A stretch of 9,503 nt of DNA from Deltaproteobacteria bacterium (GTDB lineage: Bacteria > Desulfobacterota > Syntrophobacteria > B119-G9), in contig QMLL01000044.1 in assembly GCA_003646715.1 (NCBI GenBank), positions 1 through 9,503 of the forward strand. The letters run 5' to 3'. Positions 1 through 6,277 of the stretch are shown piece after piece. Numbering within the stretch: position 1 is the stretch's first letter; every line of letters starts with the position of its first letter. Below the pieces are notes generated by a model, which saw nothing but the letters and a program-made list of their open reading frames with translations, did no database searches and was not told where the DNA came from. Position numbers and translations under genes: made by a program.

Positions 1-522
1 CCCACCCCACTGCTGGGGGGGAACATAGCAATAGATGCCACAAGTCACTTTAAAGGCGAACCACCAAGGAACATCGATTATTTGCAAGCAAAAACCAAAA
101 TTCCAGATGCAGCTTCAAAAATCAAGCAAAGTTGTGCTGAAATACTCGAGATTCATATTCCGTTCTCAGACACTGTTAATGTCCCGGCTCTGTTAAACGT
201 AAAGAAGACAGAAACAAAGAGGGGAAAAGATATAGCGGCAAACCTGCTTGATGCCGGCATCAGTACGCCAAACATTTTTATCCTTTTCGATACCGAAATT
301 AATTTGACCGATTATTCCCTGGTCGCATGGAAACTGTTTAACAATGTAGATCCAAAGAGGGACATTTACAAAAATAATCGTGGAATTGTGATTGATGCCA
401 CAAAAAAAGGAAAAGAAGACGGGCATCTTCGCGAGTGGCCAGATGATATTGTGATGGAAAAAGACATCATAGATAAGGTGTTGGCAAGAGTACATGAACT
501 CGGGATTGAGGAATACCTATAA
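1..522 (+). CDS. UbiD-superfamily decarboxylase, C-terminal part (5' truncated by window edge)
   Basis: The frame is open from base 1 (PTPLLGGNIAIDATSHF...) to a TAA at 520-522, so this is the last 173 residues of a longer protein (family members usually run 450-600 aa); the leucine codon at 82 is internal, not a start. Family features of the UbiD C-terminal domain are visible: a hydrophobic strand with acidic residues (IFILFDTEI), then WKLFNNVDPKRD, then IDATKK and REWPDD, matching the order of 'VDEDID / W...R.DP.RD / lDAT.K / reWp' in UbiD and menaquinone-pathway relatives. UbiD enzymes use prenylated FMN to (de)carboxylate aromatic or unsaturated acids, for example in ubiquinone or futalosine-menaquinone synthesis. 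The catalytic Arg/Glu residues lie upstream of the window, so activity and substrate cannot be judged. A role in quinone synthesis is an inference. Confidence 0.85.
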   Translation, partial: PTPLLGGNIAIDATSHFKGEPPRNIDYLQAKTKIPDAASKIKQSCAEILEIHIPFSDTVNVPALLNVKKTETKRGKDIAANLLDAGISTPNIFILFDTEINLTDYSLVAWKLFNNVDPKRDIYKNNRGIVIDATKKGKEDGHLREWPDDIVMEKDIIDKVLARVHELGIEEYL

Positions 523-1009
523 AAAGTAAATCCGCTAAAGTGTCTTTTATAAAAAACACATAATGATATCCGTATGATATATCGTTCAAATCAGAATTTT
601 GTGTCAAACTTAAACTCAGTTCTGCAAAATTTGGCGAAAATCGTATATTTTTCAAAATGCACCATGTTTAACAAATGTTCAAAAAACTTTTACTCAATTG
701 AATTTCTTTAATTTTATTCTGATAAATAAAATTAGCGATATATTGACAATTTATGAACAGGTTTTGTTTTAATCCGTTACCTGAGCCATTCTGTTCAAAG
801 CCTTATCAGAATCACTATTTCCTTAAAATCGCCATTATTCGAGTTTGACTTCTTCAAACCTTTTTTGTAACTTGCTTCTCTTATAAGACCTCTTCTCATG
901 TTGATAAACTCTGACCAACAATAGATGCTCATCAAATACTCCAGCGGGGATGGTCTATTTCGGAAAGCAAGAGGGGCAACCTTAAAGCGTTTTTTATGGG
1001 GTGGGATAG
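523..1009. other. Long AT-rich non-coding stretch
   Basis: No convincing coding frame on either strand: the only open frame of note (minus strand, 467-655) overlaps the ubiD end and has no family look. It contains an imperfect AT-rich dyad just after the ubiD stop (540-559), a TTGACA box at 743-748 without a good -10, a TTGACT at 845-850 also poorly matched, and a purine/GC-richer stretch at 940-990 directly before the next gene, which could be a structured 5' leader. I could not match that leader to a known riboswitch class. Confidence 0.6.
540..559. repeat. Imperfect AT-rich inverted repeat after ubiD
   Basis: GTGTCTTTTATAAAAAACAC pairs with itself over nine of ten positions (one C/A mismatch). 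It lies 18 bp after the ubiD-like stop codon. It could act as a weak transcription end signal or a protein site. The stem is AT-rich apart from its ends and has no separate T-tract, so it is not a convincing intrinsic terminator. Confidence 0.3.
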
Positions 1010-1357
1010 ATGGCTAACGCACTAGAGAGAAGTTATTCAGGGAGTTTCGGGCAAGAAGAATTAAGACCACAACAGCACAACCTGGTTGACCTGGCAGAAC
1101 GTTTCAAGGGAGTAAGAGAAACTGTTTTGGCTGTATGTCACCATTTCAGTCAGCCACTTACCGTGATTATGTGCTTGATTGATCTGCTCATGATTAAGGG
1201 TGAACTCAAAGAGGATTCCGAGGAAATCCTGGTAAACATGAAAAAGCAGGCAGAAATCATGCAGGATTTGCTCGCAAAGCTCCGGAAGGTAGAATCTTAC
1301 AAGGTAAAAAACTACAACGGGTATAAAATGTTAAATATAGAGGAAAACATCTCCTGA
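1010..1357 (+). CDS. Stand-alone histidine kinase dimerisation/phospho-acceptor (HisKA-like) domain protein
   Basis: This 115-aa protein has an H-box-like segment CHHFSQPLTVIMCLIDLL (residues 43-60) resembling the HELNQPL type of HisKA domain; H44 aligns with the phospho-acceptor His. A second helix follows (about 66-95), giving the helical-hairpin length of a DHp domain. The tail (YNGYKMLNIEE) resembles the segment after the second helix in similar orphan histidine-kinase-like proteins. There is no N, G1 or G2 box, so it has no ATPase domain and cannot autophosphorylate alone. No membrane segment or signal peptide is seen. It may be a phosphotransfer or dimerisation partner of another kinase, or a degenerate regulator. 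It lies 252 bp upstream of the feo genes on the same strand, but a terminator separates them. ATG 1010 is preceded by GGTGG with a 5-base spacer, a weak ribosome site. The family call is by pattern only. Confidence 0.7.
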   Translation: MANALERSYSGSFGQEELRPQQHNLVDLAERFKGVRETVLAVCHHFSQPLTVIMCLIDLLMIKGELKEDSEEILVNMKKQAEIMQDLLAKLRKVESYKVKNYNGYKMLNIEENIS

Positions 1358-1405
1358 ATATGATCGTTCTTAGTGATCGTTCCCCTATAAGGAACAGATT
1401 AGATT

Positions 1406-1429
1406 CCCTGCCTTCAGGTAGGGTTTTTT
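1406..1429 (+). terminator. Intrinsic terminator after the HisKA-like gene
   Basis: CCCTGCC (1406-1412), loop TTCA, GGTAGGG (1417-1423) forms a 7-bp stem with one G-U pair, followed directly by six Ts (1424-1429). This is a textbook rho-independent terminator 49 bp past the stop codon. It implies that the feo genes downstream are transcribed from their own promoter. Confidence 0.85.
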
Positions 1430-1457
1430 ATTCCTACCAGAGATCTTCACAAAATTC

Positions 1458-1485
1458 TTGACATTGTTGAAGCAATCAGTAGATT
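1458..1485 (+). promoter_or_regulatory. Candidate sigma-70 promoter upstream of feo (distal)
   Basis: A perfect TTGACA (1458-1463) is followed after 16 bp by TAGATT (1480-1485, 4 of 6 to TATAAT). It lies just past the terminator, as expected for the first promoter of the feo operon. No classical Fur box is visible around it. Confidence 0.45.
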
Positions 1486-1521
1486 AAACTTTTCAGGTCA
1501 ATAAAAATTGGTATACACAGG

Positions 1522-1550
1522 TTGATTATTGAAAGGCCGATAGTTATATT
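1522..1550 (+). promoter_or_regulatory. Candidate sigma-70 promoter upstream of feo (proximal)
   Basis: TTGATT (1522-1527) and TATATT (1545-1550, 5 of 6 to consensus) are 17 bp apart, 60 bp before the first feoA start. It may be used instead of, or together with, the distal candidate. The sequence does not say which is active. Confidence 0.45.
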
Positions 1551-1609
1551 ACTCTAGTAGGAATTTAGAGCAGTAACTTGTAAGAAGAAATTATACCGCG
1601 GTGGTGGTT

Positions 1610-1948
1610 ATGGCAAACGCCCTGAAAAAAGCAAAAGAATCAAGCATATTAAGTGTTCGAAGAGCACCTTGTGGAGCATTTCCACTTACCTTAGCAGACT
1701 GCGGCCAAAGATTGCGCATAGTGAGATTGCTTGGAGGTAGAACATTTCAGTGCAGGATGGCCAGTATTGGCCTTTGTCCCGGCCAAAGGATCGAAGTATC
1801 TACAAACAATGGTAAAACCCAGGGACCCAGAATCGTGACAACAGACGCAGGAAGGTTTGCACTGGGTTGCGGAATGTGCCAGAAAATTCTGGTAGCTCCG
1901 TGGGACAATCAAGATACCACAAAATCAACTACAAAACCGAAATCCTAG
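1610..1948 (+). CDS. feoA: FeoA-family protein, cysteine-rich variant with N- and C-terminal extensions
   Basis: 112 aa from ATG 1610. The FeoA SH3-like core spans about residues 25-96: PLTLADCGQRLRIV, then RMASIGLCPGQRIEV, then FALGCGMCQKILV, corresponding to FeoA 'L..l..G...I..l', 'RL..lGl.pG..i.v' and 'lalg.g.A.kI.V'. FeoA is a small cytosolic partner of FeoB that supports Fe(II) uptake. Unusual points are six cysteines (21, 31, 48, 56, 87, 90), including a C-x-x-C pair in the last strand where FeoA normally has no Cys, a 20-residue N-terminal extension and a Ser/Thr/Lys/Pro tail. The cysteines could bind iron or another metal, or sense redox; this is inference. The in-frame GTG at 1601 is a possible earlier start, but ATG 1610 has GGTGG at a 5-base spacing, the same layout as the start at 1010. 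Ten bases separate it from the next feoA. Confidence 0.82.
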   Translation: MANALKKAKESSILSVRRAPCGAFPLTLADCGQRLRIVRLLGGRTFQCRMASIGLCPGQRIEVSTNNGKTQGPRIVTTDAGRFALGCGMCQKILVAPWDNQDTTKSTTKPKS

Positions 1949-1958
1949 CACAACAGAT

Positions 1959-2198
1959 ATGAAACCACTTAGCACCTTAAAAGAGGGCGACAGAGGTATT
2001 ATTGTTGCCATTAATAATAATGGAACACTCAGAAGACGGCTCTTGGAGATGGGATTTTTGAAAGGGACAGAAATCTATGTTGAAAAATATGCCCCTTTGC
2101 AAGATCCCATGGAACTTATCCTGAAAGGCTATCATGTTTCACTAAGAGTTGAAGAAGCAAAGCAGGTATTGGTGGAACTTGTTTCGGAGGAAACTTGA
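1959..2198 (+). CDS. feoA: Ferrous iron transport protein A
   Basis: 79 aa, the usual FeoA length, with the classic pattern: LSTLKEGDRGIIVAI, RRRLLEMGFLKGTEIYV, then PMELILKGYHVSLRVEEAKQVLV. It folds as an SH3-like barrel and binds FeoB or its neighbourhood in the cytosol. It is the second of two adjacent feoA genes and lacks the cysteines of the first, so the two copies have probably specialised. No clear Shine-Dalgarno precedes ATG 1959, which sits ten bases after the upstream stop, suggesting translation by coupling or re-initiation. Its TGA overlaps the feoB ATG by one base. Confidence 0.93.
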   Translation: MKPLSTLKEGDRGIIVAINNNGTLRRRLLEMGFLKGTEIYVEKYAPLQDPMELILKGYHVSLRVEEAKQVLVELVSEET

Positions 2199-2200
2199 TG
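2186..2200 (+). promoter_or_regulatory. Ribosome binding site and stop/start overlap that set the feoB start
   Basis: GGAGG at 2186-2190 stands seven bases before ATG 2198. The feoA stop TGA (2196-2198) and this ATG share one base (TGATG). This favours ATG 2198 over the in-frame TTG at 2195 and indicates translational coupling of feoA and feoB. Confidence 0.8.
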
Positions 2201-4378
2201 GCCTTCCCCACAATCACCATCGCCTTGGCAGGCAATCCCAACTCAGGTAAAACCACCATATTCAACAACCTAACCGGTGCCCGCCAGAAAGTTGGGAACT
2301 GGCCCGGTGTAACTGTTGAAAAGAAAGAAGGCATGGTAACTTTCAAGGGCCATCAAATAAAGGTGGTTGATCTCCCTGGAACATATAGCCTCACCGCTTA
2401 CTCCGTAGAGGAACGCGTTGCTCGAGACTTCATACTGAACAATCATCCTGATGTGGTGGTTGATATCCTCGACGCGTCTAACCTTGAAAGGAATCTGTAT
2501 CTGGCTACGCAGCTTATCGAGATGGGGGTAAATCTCATACTGGTGCTTAACATGGCTGATGTGGCCAGGTCGAGGGGTATCGATATAGATGGACAACTGT
2601 TAAGCCAGCTTCTGGGAGTACCGGTTGTTTTTACGGTAGGAAAGCTAAACGAAGGAACACAGGATCTTCTTGAAAAGGTAATCGAAGTTGCGCATCAAAA
2701 GAAAGACAAAGAAAAAACTATATATGTAACCTACGGAAAGGAAATAGAAGAAGAACTCGGCAAGATATCAGAAGAAATAGTAAAGGCAAAGCCTAAGCTG
2801 GGATCTCATTATACCAGGTGGCTATCTGTCAAGTTGCTTGAAAATGACCCGCTGGCTGTAAGAGAAGTGAAATCGTGGGGCAAAAGCGGTAGAGAGGTTC
2901 TTGATGTAACCCAAAAAAGTAGAGAACACCTGGAGGAAATATACCATGAAGACCCCGAAATCCTGATAACCGAGCAACGTTATGGATTTATCCAGGGAGC
3001 ATGCAGAGAAGTAATCAAAACGTCTACCCAGAAAAAGATAGACATTTCTCAAAAAATAGACCTGGTTCTTACCAATAGGCTTTTTGGTTTCCCGATTTTT
3101 ATTTTCTTCATATGGGCGATGTTTCAGTTGACATTCACTCTCGGCGAATATCCCATGAACTGGATAGATTCATTAATGAGCATGATCCAGACGGTTGTAA
3201 GTAACCTTCTCCCTGCAGGACTTTTGAAGGATCTAATTGTGAATGGAATTCTTGCAGGAGTAGGGAGCGTGATAATATTTTTACCGAATATTTTGATCCT
3301 TTTCTTCTGCATTGCGTTGCTTGAGGACACAGGTTACATGGCCAGAGCCGCATTCTTGATGGATCGAATAATGCACTGGATCGGGCTCCATGGCAAATCA
3401 TTCATCCCTATGCTGATCGGTTTCGGATGTAACGTGCCCGCAATAATGGCAACCAGAACTCTCGAAAGTGAAAGAGATAGAATCCTCACAATCCTGATTA
3501 ATCCTCTTATGTCCTGTTCAGCCAGGTTACCGGTTTATGTTTTGATTGCCGGAACCTTTTTCGCCGGAAAAGCGGGCTCTGTAATTTTTTCCATATATCT
3601 GCTGGGGATTGTACTTGCCATCTTGACCGCTCAACTTTTTAGCAAAACAATACTAAAGGGCATGAGCATGCCCTTTGTCATGGAACTACCACCCTACAGG
3701 GTTCCAACCTTGAAAAGCCTAATGATACATATGTGGGATAGAGGGGTGGTATTTCTCAAAAAGATGGGCGGGGTTATTCTTATAGGCAGTGTAATTATCT
3801 GGGCCCTGGGAACTTTTCCGAAAAATCCGGATATCAACAAAAAGTATAGTCAAGCTAGAAAACAAATCGAAGCCCAGTATACGGAAAAAATTGCTGGAGC
3901 GAAAACTCCCGAAGAGCAAGCAAAAATAAAGGCAGAACTAGAGCAGGCTCTTCAGGTGCTGAATATTAAAATCAACCAGGAGAGGATGTCTAAGACTTAC
4001 CTGGGAAGAATAGGGAAAGTGGTCGAACCGGTTTTAAAACCGCTCGGCTTCGACTGGCGAATCGGAATAGCGCTTTTGAGTGGATTTGTAGCCAAAGAAG
4101 TTGTGGTTAGCACCATGGGGGTGATCTATTCAGGTGGTGAAGGAGAAAAAGCTGCTGAAAAGTCTCTACAAAAAGCGCTTAAAGCAGAACAGTTCAACCC
4201 TGCAAAGGCCTATGCTTTCATGGCCTTTGTTTTGATATACACCCCTTGCCTGGCGACAGTAGCTGCCATAAGGCGTGAAATCGGAACAAAATGGATGATT
4301 TTCAACGTGGTATACTCCCTCACCCTGGCCTGGGTTATTTCATGGGCAATTTACCACGGTGGCAAGCTACTCGCCTAA
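2198..4378 (+). CDS. feoB: Ferrous iron transport protein B (GTP-gated Fe(II) importer)
   Basis: 726 aa from ATG 2198, normal FeoB length. The N-terminal G domain shows the P-loop GNPNSGKT (12-19), NWPGVTVEKKEG (34-45, switch I), DLPG (58-61) and NMAD (118-121). A helical linker (about 170-285) leads to the inner-membrane part with many hydrophobic segments from about 290. The transport core has the first gate (GCNVPAIMATR 410-420; LMSCSARLP 437-445 with conserved C440), the second (AKEVVVST 632-639) and YTPCLAT (681-687). FeoB imports Fe(II) across the inner membrane, driven or gated by nucleotide hydrolysis. A charged, Lys/Glu/Gln-rich helical insert (about 545-600) lies between membrane segments. 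No feoC follows. It is the last gene of the feoA-feoA-feoB operon and its stop is 5 bp from the convergent asnS stop. Confidence 0.97.
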   Translation: MAFPTITIALAGNPNSGKTTIFNNLTGARQKVGNWPGVTVEKKEGMVTFKGHQIKVVDLPGTYSLTAYSVEERVARDFILNNHPDVVVDILDASNLERNLYLATQLIEMGVNLILVLNMADVARSRGIDIDGQLLSQLLGVPVVFTVGKLNEGTQDLLEKVIEVAHQKKDKEKTIYVTYGKEIEEELGKISEEIVKAKPKLGSHYTRWLSVKLLENDPLAVREVKSWGKSGREVLDVTQKSREHLEEIYHEDPEILITEQRYGFIQGACREVIKTSTQKKIDISQKIDLVLTNRLFGFPIFIFFIWAMFQLTFTLGEYPMNWIDSLMSMIQTVVSNLLPAGLLKDLIVNGILAGVGSVIIFLPNILILFFCIALLEDTGYMARAAFLMDRIMHWIGLHGKSFIPMLIGFGCNVPAIMATRTLESERDRILTILINPLMSCSARLPVYVLIAGTFFAGKAGSVIFSIYLLGIVLAILTAQLFSKTILKGMSMPFVMELPPYRVPTLKSLMIHMWDRGVVFLKKMGGVILIGSVIIWALGTFPKNPDINKKYSQARKQIEAQYTEKIAGAKTPEEQAKIKAELEQALQVLNIKINQERMSKTYLGRIGKVVEPVLKPLGFDWRIGIALLSGFVAKEVVVSTMGVIYSGGEGEKAAEKSLQKALKAEQFNPAKAYAFMAFVLIYTPCLATVAAIRREIGTKWMIFNVVYSLTLAWVISWAIYHGGKLLA

Positions 4379-4383
4379 TCGTA

Positions 4384-5784
4384 CTAAAATTCAGCGTTCC
4401 CGGGGGTTCTTGGAAACGGTATAACATCCCTGATGTTTGCCATTCCAGTTACAAACTGGACAAACCTTTCAAAGCCAAGCCCAAAACCGGAATGAGGTGC
4501 AGTGCCATATTTTCTTAATTCAAGGTACCACCAGTAGTCTTTCTCGTTTAGCCCTGTTTCTTTAATTCTGGATTTGAGCACTTCATAATTATCTTCTCTC
4601 TGGCTACCACCTATTACTTCCCCTAGTTGAGGAAAAAGAATATCCATGGCAGCCACTGTTTTATCATCACTGTTAACTTTCATGTAAAAAGGCTTTATTT
4701 CCTTAGGATAATTAATAATCACCACCGGCTTTTCAAACACTTTCTCTGTCAAATACCTTTCGTGCTCGGCTTGGAGATCATGCCCCCAGCCCACGGGGTA
4801 TTCAAACTGAGATGCTCTGGGCTCAAGCAACTTGATGGCTTCGCCGTATTCAATTACTTCAAACCTGTCTATCGCTATCTTTTCGAGCCTTTTCACCACA
4901 TCACTATTGATAAACTTTTCAAAAAACGCCATATCCTCGCCGCAAGATTCAAGGGCACCTCCGCACAAAGTCTTCAGGAATTCTTCCGAAAGCTCAACGT
5001 TACCTTTCAGGTCACAAAAAGCCATCTCAGGTTCTACCATCCAAAACTCAGCCAGATGCCGCCTAGTATTGGAATTTTCTGCCCTGAAGGTGGGACCAAA
5101 AGTGTAAACATTGCCCAGCGCAAGAGCATAAGCCTCCGCCTCCAGTTGACCACTTACGGTCAAGTTTGCTTTCTTACCGAAAAAATCTTCAGAATAGTCT
5201 ACCGCTCCATTTTTCCTGGGAAGGTCTTCAAGATCCAGGGTTGTAACCTGGAACATTTCTCCTGCACCTTCACAATCACTGCATGTGATTATCGGGGTAT
5301 TGAGATAATAAAATCCACGTTCCTGAAAGAACTTATGCACGGACCAGCTGAGGAAATTCCTCACTCTTGTAATAGCTCCAAAGGTATTGGTCTTTGGCCT
5401 TAGGTGAGCAATTTTTCGGAGAAACTCAAAAGAATGTCTCTTTTTTTGTAAAGGATACGTGGCAGGGTCAACGGTTCCAACAACCTTTAGTTCAAACGCT
5501 TGCATTTCTATGGCTTGCTTGCCACCGGGAGACTCCACAAGCTTGCCAATAGCTTCAAGAGAACACCCTGTGCTGATCTTTTTTATGATATTCTCATAAT
5601 CATCAATTTTCCCGTCTGCGATAATCTGTAGATTAGAAAAACAGGACCCATCGTTTAGCTCAATGAAGGAAAATCCCTGTTTTGATTCCCGTTTTGTTCT
5701 GACCCAGCCCTTTACACTAACTTCCTTTCCAAAGGGAAGTCGTTTGAGTATCTCAATAATTCTCATTCGCTTTGCTTCAACCAT
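4384..5784 (-). CDS. asnS: Asparaginyl-tRNA synthetase
   Basis: 466 aa, the same length as the E. coli enzyme. It charges tRNA-Asn with asparagine in the cytosol. The N-terminal OB-fold anticodon domain (about 20-105; VSVKGWVRTKRESKQGFSF) is followed by the class II catalytic core: motif 1 region 143-165 (with NTPIIT), motif 2 FRAENSNTRRHLAEFW (233-248, with VEPE following) and motif 3 GFGLGFER (433-440), ending RDVIPFPRTPGNAEF as in bacterial AsnRS. AENSNTRRH and the DVIPFPRTP end distinguish it from AspRS. ATG 5784 has AGGATAGGG upstream; an in-frame ATG six codons later lacks such a site. Having AsnRS means the cell need not depend solely on AspRS/GatCAB for Asn-tRNA. It is transcribed alone, convergent with feoB. 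Confidence 0.98.
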   Translation of the reverse strand: MVEAKRMRIIEILKRLPFGKEVSVKGWVRTKRESKQGFSFIELNDGSCFSNLQIIADGKIDDYENIIKKISTGCSLEAIGKLVESPGGKQAIEMQAFELKVVGTVDPATYPLQKKRHSFEFLRKIAHLRPKTNTFGAITRVRNFLSWSVHKFFQERGFYYLNTPIITCSDCEGAGEMFQVTTLDLEDLPRKNGAVDYSEDFFGKKANLTVSGQLEAEAYALALGNVYTFGPTFRAENSNTRRHLAEFWMVEPEMAFCDLKGNVELSEEFLKTLCGGALESCGEDMAFFEKFINSDVVKRLEKIAIDRFEVIEYGEAIKLLEPRASQFEYPVGWGHDLQAEHERYLTEKVFEKPVVIINYPKEIKPFYMKVNSDDKTVAAMDILFPQLGEVIGGSQREDNYEVLKSRIKETGLNEKDYWWYLELRKYGTAPHSGFGLGFERFVQFVTGMANIRDVIPFPRTPGNAEF

Positions 5785-5840
5785 GTCCCTATCCTTTCGA
5801 AAATTCTTTCCCTATTAAAGAGTTAGTTTTTTTATTCGAA

Positions 5841-5869
5841 ATCATACAATAATAGAGACTTTTGTTCAA
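5841..5869 (-). promoter_or_regulatory. Candidate sigma-70 promoter for asnS
   Basis: On the minus strand TTGAAC (5869-5864) and TATGAT (5846-5841, 5 of 6) are exactly 17 bp apart and about 57 bp before the asnS ATG. No T-box or leader peptide is visible in the short leader. Confidence 0.6.
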
Positions 5870-6169
5870 AGAGAAACAAGAAAGGCCTTTATGTTTCAAA
5901 ATGGCATATTGCATTAAAACTCTTTTTATATAAAAATACTACATGCGTATAAAAAGTCCTAAAGTATCGCAATTAATCTCCGATGTATTGACAATATCTT
6001 TACAGTCTGCAACTATCAAATTACTATAAGTTACAACTATCGATAAAACAGGATTCTAGATAAAGCCATATCTTTCATTATATTTTGATCCAGTACTACA
6101 CTTATCTTGATCTATAAATTACTGTTTTTGCGCTATGTTACACTGAGCCCGTTGAATTTTGCAACATTA
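5870..6169. other. AT-rich intergenic stretch between divergent asnS and the TSUP operon
   Basis: No gene can be supported here. A 28-codon frame from ATG 5943 has no ribosome site. The stretch holds a TTGACA box (5988-5993) with weak -10 choices and an 8-bp direct repeat CAACTATC (6010-6017 and 6034-6041, 24 bp apart). The spacing of the repeats could suit a dimeric regulator, but this is only a possibility. Confidence 0.5.
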
Positions 6170-6185
6170 TGTGCATGTATGCACA
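6170..6185. promoter_or_regulatory. Perfect dyad, CRP/FNR-like operator candidate
   Basis: TGTGCATGTATGCACA is a perfect 7-bp inverted repeat around GT. Its layout TGTGC-N6-GCACA has the spacing of CRP/FNR-family sites (TGTGA-N6-TCACA), differing at the fifth base of each arm. It ends 6 bp upstream of the -35 box of the permease operon, a typical activator position. The regulator is unknown. Confidence 0.5.
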
Positions 6186-6191
6186 AAGTTC

Positions 6192-6220
6192 TTGACTTTC
6201 TCTAGCGAGTCGAATAGTAT
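6192..6220 (+). promoter_or_regulatory. Candidate sigma-70 promoter for the TSUP-3TM-Usp operon
   Basis: TTGACT (6192-6197, 5 of 6) and TAGTAT (6215-6220, 4 of 6) are 17 bp apart. The implied transcription start near 6227 leaves a leader of about 50 bases before ATG 6278. Confidence 0.6.
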
Positions 6221-6277
6221 CAGATGAAATGTAATATTTTTCACTAATATAAATCGGGCTAAAATGGGGAGAAGATC

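Noticed and set aside
82..84. TTG at 82 as the start of the first gene
   Set aside because: The same frame stays open and family-like back to base 1, so the codon is an internal leucine.
467..655. 62-aa minus-strand frame after ubiD
   Set aside because: It overlaps the ubiD end, has no ribosome site that stands out and no family likeness.
1361..1395. Direct repeat TGATCGTTC (1361-1369, 1374-1382) and short dyad GTTCC/GGAAC
   Set aside because: Both are short and lie between a stop codon and a strong terminator, so chance or a minor 3'-end structure is enough to explain them.
1601..1609. GTG at 1601 as the start of the Cys-rich FeoA
   Set aside because: It would add only MVV and has no ribosome site at a good distance; ATG 1610 has the same GGTGG-N5 layout as the start at 1010.
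1430..1609. Fur box before the feo operon
   Set aside because: I looked for GATAATGATAATCATTATC-like or 7-1-7 patterns and found no convincing match around either candidate promoter.
4627..5403. 258-aa open frame on the plus strand
   Set aside because: It lies wholly antisense to the unmistakable asnS, has no recognisable domain and a low-complexity shadow composition.
5900..5916. Sigma-54 promoter (TGGCATATTGCATT)
   Set aside because: GG and GC are only 6 bp apart instead of the required 10, so the box cannot be a -24/-12 promoter.
5943..6029. 28-codon frame in the asnS/TSUP intergenic region
   Set aside because: No Shine-Dalgarno, no recognisable features, and it spans a promoter-like box.
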